Below, piece by piece: positions 1 to 5,480 of a stretch of DNA of 5,480 nt. The notes under the pieces are model-generated. The model was not told the DNA's origin. It did not search any database and worked only from the letters and a program-made list of their open reading frames with translations. How positions within the stretch are numbered: position 1 is the first letter of the stretch; every line of letters starts with the position of its first letter. The stretch spans positions 1 through 5,480 of the forward strand of contig CAADSF010000358.1 of the NCBI GenBank assembly GCA_900751035.1. The letters are read 5' to 3'. Origin of the DNA: an uncultured Oscillospiraceae bacterium. GTDB taxonomy: Bacteria > Bacillota > Clostridia > Oscillospirales > Oscillospiraceae. Both the position numbers and the translations under genes were made by a program.

Positions 1-78
1 CACTTTTCAAACCTTGACTTGACGAAAAATCTCTCGCTGAATCAGCTTGCCGAATTGTGCGGTGTTGCCTTAAATTGA
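1..78 (+). pseudogene. AraC-family HTH fragment, probable remnant (5' part outside window)
   Basis: The frame starting at base 1 is open for 25 codons and ends at TGA 76-78. It contains LSLNQLAELCGVA, which fits the first helix-turn-helix of an AraC/XylS-type DNA-binding domain (pattern: SLxxLA, then GVS). In intact members the next residues are two variable positions, an aromatic, and then a short stretch ending in LF(K/R). Here the TGA falls exactly at the aromatic position, and the same frame reads CHCLFR straight after it, so the downstream motif is still partly legible. This suggests a point-mutated, decayed gene rather than a short natural C-terminus, since a functional protein would need the second HTH (about 50 more residues). 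It shares its strand with the downstream operon. The match is by eye on a short piece; it could be another HTH family or a chance match. Confidence 0.45.
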
Positions 79-83
79 TGCCA

Positions 84-112
84 TTGCCTTTTCCGGGGAA
101 ATGCACTATAAT
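84..112 (+). promoter_or_regulatory. Sigma-A-type promoter for the rsmF-walRK operon
   Basis: A perfect -10 hexamer TATAAT lies at 107-112, with TTGCCT at 84-89 (4 of 6 matches to TTGACA) exactly 17 nt upstream. Transcription would begin near 118-120, leaving a leader of about 30 nt that carries the AAGGAGG site before the GTG start of the methyltransferase gene. This is the only good promoter seen upstream of the four-gene cluster. It lies in the decayed sequence after the AraC-like fragment. Confidence 0.72.
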
Positions 113-134
113 GTCTATATCTATGTAAATCGGG

Positions 135-141
135 AAGGAGG
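135..141 (+). promoter_or_regulatory. Ribosome binding site fixing the GTG start of rsmF
   Basis: AAGGAGG lies 8 nt before GTG 150-152. No ATG lies at a suitable distance; the first in-frame ATG is codon 10 (177-179) and has no Shine-Dalgarno sequence in front of it. The GTG start also keeps the LPxGF N-terminal motif usual in this methyltransferase family. Confidence 0.8.
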
Positions 142-149
142 CGGCTGCG

Positions 150-1487
150 GTGCTGCCGGAGGGGTTTGAGGCGCGGATGCGCGCGCTTTTGGGACGCGAA
201 TATGACGACTTTCTCGCGTCCTTTGACCGACCGCTCTGTACCGGTCTGCGGAAAAATCCGCTGAAAACCGGCTTTACGGGCGATCTGCCGCGGTTTTCGC
301 TCGCTCCCGTGCCGTGGTGCCCGACGGGGTTTTACTATGACGCGGCCTCCCGGCCCGGTTTGTCGCCGTATCACGCGGCAGGACTTTATTATCTGCAGGA
401 GCCGAGCGCCATGGCCCCGGCGGAGCTTCTGGACCCGCAGCCGGGCGAGCGTGTGCTCGATTTGTGCGCGGCCCCCGGCGGGAAATCGACGCAGCTGGCG
501 GGGAAGCTCCGGGGAAAGGGGCTTCTGGTCTGCAATGAAATCAACGCCAAACGCGCGAAAATTCTTTCCGGGAATATAGAGCGGCTGGGCATTTCCAACG
601 CGCTGGTTTTAAATGAGCACCCGAAGCGGCTCGAAGACCGCTTTGCCGGGTATTTTGATAAAATTCTCGTCGACGCCCCCTGCTCCGGCGAGGGGATGTT
701 CCGCAAGGAGGAGGCCGCCGTCACCGACTGGACGGAGGACACGAACGCCGTCTGCGCCAACCGGCAGCTGGAAATCCTGACCTCCGCCGCAGCCATGCTC
801 CGCCCCGGCGGGCGGCTGGTTTATTCCACATGTACATTCTCGCCTGTGGAAAACGAGGGCGTGATTTCAGATTTTTTGTGGAAAAATCCAGACTTTTCTG
901 TGAAAAAGCCGGACGTGCCGTATTTCTCTCCCGGCAGGCCCGGCTGGGTCGCGAACCCCGCGCCGGGACTGGAATTTACGTTCCGCCTCTGGCCGCATAA
1001 GCTTCTGGGCGAGGGACACTATGCCGCCGTCCTGCGCCGGGCGGGAGACGAAGCGCCCGCAGCGCTTCCTCAGGAGCCTGCGGCCAGGTGCCCGCAGGAG
1101 CTGACGGAATTCTGCAGTCAGACCGGCGCTGCGCTGCCGGAGGGGAAGCTGCTGCGCTTCGGGGACGTGTGCTATCTCGTCCCGCAGGAGCTGCCGGAGA
1201 TAAAGGGACTGCGGGTGCTGCGCGCGGGGCTGGAGCTTGGCGCGGTCTTAAAAAAACGCTTTGCACCCGCGCACGCGTGGGCGCTGTGGCTGGAAACGCT
1301 GGAAAACAGCGTCTCGTTCGAAGAAGCCGACCCGCTGCTTGCCCGGTATCTGTCCGGCGACGTGCTGCCGTCCGGCAAACGCGGCTGGACGCTCGTGCAG
1401 GCGGACGGGCTTTCGCTCGGCTGGGCGAAGGGCGACGGGAACCAGCTCAAAAATCACTATCCGAAGGCGCTTCGCCGCCCGGTTTAA
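150..1487 (+). CDS. rsmF: RsmF/RsmB/NOP-family 16S rRNA (cytosine-C5) methyltransferase
   Basis: A 445-residue cytosolic enzyme that transfers a methyl group from S-adenosylmethionine to C5 of cytosine in RNA. Family members of this architecture modify 16S rRNA near the decoding site (C1407 in E. coli, additional nearby cytosines in Thermus). Visible parts: an N-terminal segment (1-90) with GLRKNPLK; the SAM motif CAAPGGKS at 106-113; the acidic ribose-binding E130; motif IV DAPCSGEGMFR with D175 and C178; and motif VI STCTF with C228. In this family the TC cysteine (C228) is the nucleophile and the PC cysteine (C178) releases the product. A Pro/Ala-rich linker (about 300-315) leads to the RsmF-type C-terminal region ending in GDGNQLKNHYPKALR, which separates it from plain RsmB. 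Length is close to the family norm. It is the first gene of the cluster, 18 nt ahead of walR. The exact target cytosine cannot be read from sequence. Confidence 0.9.
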   Translation: MLPEGFEARMRALLGREYDDFLASFDRPLCTGLRKNPLKTGFTGDLPRFSLAPVPWCPTGFYYDAASRPGLSPYHAAGLYYLQEPSAMAPAELLDPQPGERVLDLCAAPGGKSTQLAGKLRGKGLLVCNEINAKRAKILSGNIERLGISNALVLNEHPKRLEDRFAGYFDKILVDAPCSGEGMFRKEEAAVTDWTEDTNAVCANRQLEILTSAAAMLRPGGRLVYSTCTFSPVENEGVISDFLWKNPDFSVKKPDVPYFSPGRPGWVANPAPGLEFTFRLWPHKLLGEGHYAAVLRRAGDEAPAALPQEPAARCPQELTEFCSQTGAALPEGKLLRFGDVCYLVPQELPEIKGLRVLRAGLELGAVLKKRFAPAHAWALWLETLENSVSFEEADPLLARYLSGDVLPSGKRGWTLVQADGLSLGWAKGDGNQLKNHYPKALRRPV

Positions 1488-1492
1488 GAAAC

Positions 1493-1498
1493 AGGAGG
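1493..1498 (+). promoter_or_regulatory. Ribosome binding site of walR
   Basis: AGGAGG ends 7 nt before ATG 1506. It occupies most of the 18-nt gap after the methyltransferase stop codon, leaving no room for a separate promoter in the gap; any walR-specific promoter would have to lie inside rsmF. Confidence 0.75.
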
Positions 1499-1505
1499 AT
1501 GCACT

Positions 1506-2201
1506 ATGGCAAAGACAGTCCTGATTGTCGAGGATGAACGCGCAATCGTGGAGATCCTGAAATTCAATCTCAAGCGCGAGGGCTATGAGACGCTTGAAGC
1601 GCTTGACGGCCAGACTGGCCTGCAGCTTGCGCAGACGAAGGACCCGGATCTGATTTTATTGGATGTGATGCTGCCGAAGATGAACGGCTTCGACATCTGC
1701 AAGACGCTCCGCGCGGAAAAGCGCACCACGCCCATCATCATGCTCACCGCCCGCGAGGAGGAGATGGACAAGGTCTTCGGCCTTGAGACCGGCGCGGACG
1801 ACTATATGACCAAGCCCTTCTCCATGAAGGAGCTCATGGCCCGCGTCAAGGCGAATATCCGCCGCCGCAGCATGGAATACGCCCCGGCGCAGAGCGCCGC
1901 CGGCCAGATTGAGGCGGACGGCCTGTGCCTGAACCCGGAGACGTATCAGGTGACAAAAAACGGTGCGCCGGTCGAGCTGACGCAGAAGGAATATGATCTG
2001 CTGTCCTATCTCATCCGGGAGCGCGGCAAGGTCTTTTCCCGCGAGGATCTCATGCAGCGGGTATGGAATTATGACTATTACGGGGATATGCGTACGGTCG
2101 ACGTGACGGTGCGGCGGCTGCGCGAAAAGATTGAGGACGACCCCGGCAAGCCCCAGTACATCCTGACCCGGCGCGGCGTCGGCTATTATTTCGCGGGATA
2201 A
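1506..2201 (+). CDS. walR: WalR (YycF) response regulator, OmpR/PhoB family
   Basis: A 231-residue DNA-binding regulator, partner of the WalK kinase encoded next. In Firmicutes the WalRK system controls peptidoglycan hydrolases and other envelope genes and is often essential. Receiver domain about 3-118: acidic pocket E9/D10, phosphoacceptor D53 in LLDVMLPKMNGFD, T81, and K103 in DDYMTKPF. Winged-helix effector domain about 135-230 with ELTQKEYDLL and the recognition-helix region YYGDMRTVDVTVRRLREKI, ending in TRRGVGYYF; this stretch is nearly identical to what I recall of Bacillus WalR, which is why I prefer WalR over PhoP/PhoB-type paralogues. Length matches the family (about 235). T102 corresponds to the threonine (T101 in B. 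subtilis) reported as a PrkC phosphorylation site. Start supported by AGGAGG 7 nt upstream. Confidence 0.93.
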   Translation: MAKTVLIVEDERAIVEILKFNLKREGYETLEALDGQTGLQLAQTKDPDLILLDVMLPKMNGFDICKTLRAEKRTTPIIMLTAREEEMDKVFGLETGADDYMTKPFSMKELMARVKANIRRRSMEYAPAQSAAGQIEADGLCLNPETYQVTKNGAPVELTQKEYDLLSYLIRERGKVFSREDLMQRVWNYDYYGDMRTVDVTVRRLREKIEDDPGKPQYILTRRGVGYYFAG

Positions 2202-2215
2202 CGCAGCTTCCCGCG
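2192..2215 (+). other. Stem-loop across the walR stop codon, upstream of the walK RBS
   Basis: CGCGGGA (2192-2198) and TCCCGCG (2209-2215) are perfect complements around a 10-nt loop that contains the TAA of walR. The stem ends 5 nt before the AAGGAGG of walK. No T-run follows, so it is not an intrinsic terminator. It may only reflect GC-rich sequence, or it may affect mRNA processing or reinitiation between the two genes. Confidence 0.3.
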
Positions 2216-2234
2216 CGAGAAAGGAGGGGCGGCC

Positions 2235-3986
2235 ATGCGGTCCCTGCGCATGAAGATGGTCATGGTCATGGTGATCCTGATCCTGGCCCTGATGCTGACG
2301 ACAGGCGCGTTTCTGATGAGCGGCGTCGGCAATTTCTATGTGTCCCAGTTCTATGAGCAGATGGAGGGCACGTTTACCCCGGAATTCATCGCCCAGCTGC
2401 AAAGGCTTTCGGCGGAGGACAACGCCCCCGCGCAGATGAAGGAGCTTCTCATGGCGCAGGCCGGGCTCGGCATTGATATCACGGGCCGCAACGTCTACAT
2501 TCTCGACCAGACCGGCTCCGTGCTTGACAGCTCGAACCAGCGCGCCACGGTCGTCATGACGCAGAACATTCTGTCCGCCATGAACGGCGGGGTCGGGCAG
2601 AGCAGCTCGGTCACGAACGATTATATGGATCTGGCAGTCCCCGTCGAATCGGACGGCGCACAGTATATCGCCTACATCCGCGACAACCGCGCCACGGTCG
2701 ACGCGCTGACGAGCGAGCTGCTGATCATCATCCTGCGCGCGCTGGCGCTGGGGCTGGTGATCTGCGTGATTCTGTCGTTCCTGCTGTCGCAGATTCTGAT
2801 AACGCCCATCCGTGCGCTGACCGTCGGCACGAAGCGCGTCGCGGCGGGAGATTTTGCAAACCGCGTCACGGTCGACAGCCGCGACGAGATCGGCGACCTG
2901 ACCCGGAACTTCAACCACATGGCAAAGGTCCTGCAGGACACAATCTCCGAGGCGGAAAACGAGCGCAACAAGCTCTCCACGCTGTTTCTGCACATGACCG
3001 ACGGCGTCGTCGCGTTCAATACGGCGGGCAGCGTCATCCACTATAACCCTGCCGCCACGCAGATGCTGGCGCAGAACCTGTCTGACCAGACGACCTTCGA
3101 CGAAATTTTCTCGAAGGAGGCCGAGCTCGATACGCTCCTGACGCTGCGCAGGCCGCAGTATATCGAGGCGCAGAAGACCGTCGGCGAGCGGGAGCTGGAG
3201 CTGTTCATGGCCCCGTTCTCGTCCGACCACGCGCAGGGCGGCGTGCTCGTCGTCATCCACGACGTCACCGAGCAGCGCAGGAGCGAGCAGCTCAAGCGCG
3301 AGTTCGTCGCCAACGTCTCGCACGAGCTGCGCACGCCTCTGACCAACATCAAATCCTACGCCGAAACGATTGTCGACACCGGCGACGAGCTGCCGCCGGA
3401 GCTGCGCTCGAACTTCATGAACGTCATCATCAGCGAGGCCGACCGCATGACCCGCATCGTGCAGGACCTGCTGACGCTCAGCAAGATCGACTACGGCAAG
3501 ATGGAGATGAACATCTCCCGCTTCCCGTTCTTAAAGGCCGTGCAGAACGTCTACGACGCGGCGAAGCTCAACGCCGAGCAGAACCACCATCACACCATGA
3601 CGCTCACCTGCGAAGGAGACATCCCCGACGTCAACGGCGACCGGGAGCGCATCGAGCAGGTCATCACCAATATCGTCTCCAACGCCGTCAAGTATACGCC
3701 GGACGGCGGCAAAATTGACATACGCGTCGGCACGAGCGGGAAAAACGTCTTTGTCCGCGTGACCGACAACGGCATCGGCATCCCCGAAAAGGATCTGCCG
3801 CGCCTGTTTGACCGGTTCTACCGCGTGGACAAGGCGCGTTCGCGCGAATCCGGCGGCACGGGCCTTGGCCTTTCCATCGCGCAGGAGATTCTGAACCAGC
3901 ACAAGGGCAGCATTGAAATTTCGTCCGAATTCGGCAAGGGCACCTCGGTCCTCATCACCATGCCCGCCGCGGAGGCGCAGGCATGA
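2235..3986 (+). CDS. walK: WalK (YycG) membrane sensor histidine kinase
   Basis: A 583-residue kinase that should autophosphorylate and pass phosphate to WalR D53. Order of parts: short basic N-terminus, TM1 about 7-29, extracytoplasmic PDC/Cache-like sensor about 30-160 (NVYILDQTGSVLDSS), TM2 about 161-186, HAMP about 187-238, PAS about 245-345, HisKA 352-416 with phospho-acceptor H363 in VSHELRTPL, and a full HATPase: N box around N483, G1 DNGIGIP 511-517, F box FDRFYR 525-530, G2 GTGLGL 541-546. VDKARSRESGGTGLGL is characteristic of WalK/PhoR-type kinases. The PAS domain has H253 and D256 (HMTD) and H342 and E346 (HDVTE), matching the zinc site described for S. aureus WalK. AAGGAGG at 2221-2227 supports the ATG. 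No key residue is missing, so the enzyme should be active. The stop overlaps the next start by ATGA. Confidence 0.93.
   Translation: MRSLRMKMVMVMVILILALMLTTGAFLMSGVGNFYVSQFYEQMEGTFTPEFIAQLQRLSAEDNAPAQMKELLMAQAGLGIDITGRNVYILDQTGSVLDSSNQRATVVMTQNILSAMNGGVGQSSSVTNDYMDLAVPVESDGAQYIAYIRDNRATVDALTSELLIIILRALALGLVICVILSFLLSQILITPIRALTVGTKRVAAGDFANRVTVDSRDEIGDLTRNFNHMAKVLQDTISEAENERNKLSTLFLHMTDGVVAFNTAGSVIHYNPAATQMLAQNLSDQTTFDEIFSKEAELDTLLTLRRPQYIEAQKTVGERELELFMAPFSSDHAQGGVLVVIHDVTEQRRSEQLKREFVANVSHELRTPLTNIKSYAETIVDTGDELPPELRSNFMNVIISEADRMTRIVQDLLTLSKIDYGKMEMNISRFPFLKAVQNVYDAAKLNAEQNHHHTMTLTCEGDIPDVNGDRERIEQVITNIVSNAVKYTPDGGKIDIRVGTSGKNVFVRVTDNGIGIPEKDLPRLFDRFYRVDKARSRESGGTGLGLSIAQEILNQHKGSIEISSEFGKGTSVLITMPAAEAQA
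3971..3975 (+). promoter_or_regulatory. Ribosome binding site of the YycH-like gene, inside walK
   Basis: GGAGG lies within the last codons of walK, 7 nt before ATG 3983. Together with the ATGA stop/start overlap this points to translational coupling of the kinase and its membrane partner, and it fixes the start of the downstream gene. Confidence 0.65.
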
Positions 3987-5275
3987 AGCAGAGACGAAGA
4001 CATGGCCGGCGGCTGCTGGAGCTCGGAAAGGACATTCTGATTGTATTTCTCGTGCTGGTCAACGTGACGCTTGCGATTATGTGCCTGCCGACAAAGACGC
4101 TCACGCAGACCAAATGGCTGGCGAGCGCACTGCGCCCGTTCGCGGGTCTGTTCGGCCTGAACGAAGCGGAGCTGACCTATACTGCGCCCGCCACCGGCAG
4201 CGCGTTCATTGGAGCCGCGCAGCCCATCGCCGTCACGCTGAGCACCGAGGCTGGCAGGCAGAGCGCACAGTATGACTTTGCCGCCCTCGATACGCTCTAC
4301 GGACAGTACGGCGGGCTTCTCGCGCAGGCGCTCGAAAGCGCCGAAGCGCCGCAGGCGTGCGCCGAACCGGCGTTTTACGCCGCCCTGCGGAAGCCCGGCG
4401 CGGCCTTCTGCTTTCCGGGAAAAATCCCGCCCGCCGTGCTCGGCGCGTGGCTGAACGTGCGTGCGCCGGAGGGCGCGGACGCGCAGTGGTACCTGCTGGC
4501 GCTGGAAGGCGAGACGGTGCAGCTGTATCTGCTGGGCGACGGCTGCTATCGCGCACAGACGGCGCTTTCCGCCGAGACGCTTGCGGCTGAGCTGTCCGCC
4601 GCCGTCCCGGACGGCAGCTTCTTCGCCTTTGAATCGGACGACGCGCCTTACAGCGCCCTCGATCCGCTCTCGCTCATCAGCGCGTCGAGCGCCGCCGTCT
4701 GCACCGGCCTCGGCACGAATCCGTGCGACGCGCGGTTTATTTCCGCCCTCGCCACCCAGACCGGCATCAACCCCTACGGCGACGCACGCTTTGTTGGAAA
4801 CGACGGCACGACGTCCTTTACCGAAACCGGCCTGCGCCTGCGCGTGAGCGCACAGGGCAGGATTGAACTGCAGATTCTCCAGCCGGACGACCGCTTCCAG
4901 AGCGCGTCTGCCGACGCGCTTGACCGCATCGAGGCTGCCCGCAGCCTCCTCAGCCGCCTGACCGGCGACAGCTACGGCGAAGCGCGGGTCTATCTGCAAA
5001 GCTATCAGGCTGACGGCCAGAGCGCCGTATGTACCTTCGGCTATTATCTGTCCGGCATTGAGATTGCGCCGCGCGGCGCAATCGAGATCCGCTTCGACGG
5101 CACGCAGCTCACAAATGCCTCCGTCCTGTACCGCAGCTACACGGCCACATCGACCCCCGCGCCGCTCCTGCCCGCCGCACAGGCGGCAGCCTGCCTGCCA
5201 AAGGGCGAAACGCTCCGCCTTCTGTACGCAGAAGGCGCCGGCGGCGAACTGACCGCAGGGTGGGAGACGGAGTAA
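3983..5275 (+). CDS. YycH-like single-pass membrane protein, putative WalK accessory regulator
   Basis: A 430-residue protein with a very basic N-terminus (KQRRRHGRR), one hydrophobic segment about 17-35, and a long remainder predicted outside the cell. This is the topology and operon place of YycH and YycI, which bind WalK and tune its activity. Sequence support is limited: FVGNDGTTSFTETGLRLRVS (270-289) followed by AQGRIELQI resembles the central part of YycH-type domains, and about 316-385 (ARSLLSRL, CTFGYYLSGIEI, IEIRFDGTQL) resembles the C-terminal YycH/YycI repeat fold. No enzyme motif is visible. It carries seven cysteines after the membrane segment (126, 143, 188, 240, 248, 350, 404) plus C34 at its outer edge, which is many for an exported Firmicute protein. 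C34 does not sit in a lipobox (AIMC lacks a small residue at -1). It overlaps walK by 4 nt and has a good RBS, so expression with WalK is likely. Its role is inferred mainly from context. Confidence 0.68.
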   Translation: MKQRRRHGRRLLELGKDILIVFLVLVNVTLAIMCLPTKTLTQTKWLASALRPFAGLFGLNEAELTYTAPATGSAFIGAAQPIAVTLSTEAGRQSAQYDFAALDTLYGQYGGLLAQALESAEAPQACAEPAFYAALRKPGAAFCFPGKIPPAVLGAWLNVRAPEGADAQWYLLALEGETVQLYLLGDGCYRAQTALSAETLAAELSAAVPDGSFFAFESDDAPYSALDPLSLISASSAAVCTGLGTNPCDARFISALATQTGINPYGDARFVGNDGTTSFTETGLRLRVSAQGRIELQILQPDDRFQSASADALDRIEAARSLLSRLTGDSYGEARVYLQSYQADGQSAVCTFGYYLSGIEIAPRGAIEIRFDGTQLTNASVLYRSYTATSTPAPLLPAAQAAACLPKGETLRLLYAEGAGGELTAGWETE

Positions 5276-5304
5276 GCTTGATATGTACCTGCCCACGATG
5301 CACT

Positions 5305-5318
5305 GGCGCGGGAGCGCC
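5305..5318. repeat. Hairpin GGCGC-GGGA-GCGCC
   Basis: A perfect 5-bp GC stem closes a GGGA loop, which on the + strand is a GNRA-type tetraloop, 29 nt after the stop of the YycH-like gene. CCAAAAGG follows directly, so no U-tract is available for termination on the + strand. Confidence 0.5.
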
Positions 5319-5324
5319 CCAAAA

Positions 5325-5348
5325 GGCTCCTCTTGGGTTCAAGGGGCC
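5325..5348 (-). terminator. Hairpin with short T-run on the - strand, weak terminator candidate
   Basis: CCTCTTG (5329-5335) pairs with CAAGGGG (5340-5346) around a GGTT loop, with one G-T wobble; GG 5325-5326 can add pairs with CC 5347-5348 over a 2-nt bulge. On the - strand the stem is followed by TTTT (complement of 5321-5324) and then GGGG, so it could stop transcription arriving from the right side. The T-run is short. On the + strand there is no T-run. Confidence 0.3.
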
Positions 5349-5350
5349 AA

Positions 5351-5470
5351 AAGGGGTAGGGACGCTGGCCCAAAGGGCCTGAGGGGATTCGAACGTCACA
5401 AATTTCGGAGCACTCTGATATCTGCAACAAATCCCCTCCGTCATTTGCTTCGCAAATGCCACCTCCCCTT
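5351..5470. repeat. Composite inverted repeat with two hairpin-bearing arms (REP/MITE-like)
   Basis: The left arm (5351-5389, + strand) begins AAGGGGTAGG, holds a GGCCC-AAA-GGGCC hairpin (5367-5379) and ends GAGGGGATT. The right arm (5430-5470, read on the - strand) begins AAGGGGAGG, holds a CATTTGC-GAA-GCAAATG hairpin (5442-5458) and ends with the same GAGGGGATT. The arms are 39 and 41 nt long and face each other across a 40-nt AT-richer spacer (5390-5429). The outer and inner blocks are shared while the stems differ but still pair. The right-arm style (GGGGAGG, GC-GAAG-C hairpin, GGAGGGG) is familiar to me from intergenic repeats in gut Clostridia genomes; this is recollection, not a search. 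There is no transposase and no obvious target duplication. The element may extend past either edge. Confidence 0.6.
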
Positions 5471-5480
5471 ATCGTGCGGG

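Larger units (their letters stand above)
5276..5480. other. Non-coding tail, rich in inverted repeats
   Basis: No convincing gene is seen on either strand in these 205 nt. The region contains at least four separate hairpins and a composite inverted repeat, listed individually. No hairpin followed by a T-run is seen on the + strand, so where the operon transcript ends is unclear; the next operon gene, if any, would begin beyond the window. Confidence 0.6.

Noticed and set aside
112..129. WalR-box-like pair TGTCTA and TGTAAA at the operon promoter
   Set aside because: The known WalR site has two TGTWAH half-sites separated by 5 nt. Here the gap is 6 nt and the first half-site has a C mismatch, so autoregulation is not supported.
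1250..1256. A AAA AAA slippery heptamer in rsmF, with the -1 frame open to 1537 inside walR
   Set aside because: The heptamer is in the right register for -1 slippage, but the conserved RsmF C-terminus continues in frame 0 to 1487, the -1 product is Arg/Gly/Ala-rich without motifs, and no clear downstream stimulatory structure was seen.
1656..3323. Long open frame on the - strand (555 codons) opposite walR and walK
   Set aside because: It lies antisense to two unmistakable genes, and the translation is a low-complexity mix of Arg, Asp, His, Leu and Val with no domain. It arises from the G/C-ending codon bias of the sense genes.
4073..4087. Possible lipobox before C34 of the YycH-like protein
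   Set aside because: The residues before the cysteine are A-I-M; a lipobox needs Gly, Ala or Ser at -1. A simple membrane anchor fits better.
3818..5296. Long open frame on the - strand (492 codons) opposite the YycH-like gene
   Set aside because: It extends into the 3' end of walK, has no credible RBS, and shows Ala/Arg/Gly-rich composition without motifs. The sense frame has a coupled start, RBS, membrane segment and operon context.
5380..5395. tRNA T-arm-like sequence GTTCGAATCCCC on the - strand
   Set aside because: The flanks do not form a T stem, and no anticodon arm or acceptor stem can be found nearby. It is part of the inverted repeat.

Overview
The window looks like chromosomal DNA from a GC-rich, low-copy-repeat-bearing Firmicute, most likely a gut Clostridia lineage of the Oscillospiraceae/Ruminococcaceae type. 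The reasons are the WalR/WalK pair, which is typical of Firmicutes, strong AAGGAGG-type ribosome binding sites before the genes, high GC with G/C-ending codons, and a dyad-rich intergenic element of a style common in those genomes. The lineage call is inference; no rRNA or other marker is present.

Layout. Positions 1-78 hold the last 25 codons of an open frame that resembles the first helix-turn-helix of an AraC-family regulator. It stops where the conserved aromatic residue should be and is probably a remnant. A good sigma-A-type promoter (84-112) sits just after it. Four genes then follow on the + strand, all tightly packed: an RsmF-type 16S rRNA m5C methyltransferase (150-1487, GTG start), the response regulator WalR (1506-2201), the sensor kinase WalK (2235-3986) and a single-pass membrane protein in the YycH position (3983-5275, overlapping walK by ATGA). 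The gaps are 18, 33 and -4 nt, so one transcript from the 84-112 promoter is the simplest reading. From 5276 to the window end there is no gene, but there is a series of hairpins and a composite inverted repeat.

How the genes work together. WalK is a membrane kinase with an extracytoplasmic sensor, HAMP, a cytoplasmic PAS domain that keeps the four residues of the zinc site known from staphylococcal WalK, and a complete kinase core. It should phosphorylate WalR on D53, and WalR should control cell-wall hydrolase and envelope genes. The fourth protein has the topology and operon position of the YycH/YycI regulators that act on WalK from outside the membrane, but its sequence is very divergent and it is rich in cysteine. 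The first gene, an rRNA methyltransferase, is not a usual member of this operon and links ribosome modification with wall homeostasis at least in transcription.

I saw no clearly new defence or mobile system. The two items most worth attention are the modular inverted repeat at 5351-5470, whose two arms share ends and hairpin architecture but not stem sequence, and the divergent cysteine-rich WalK partner.
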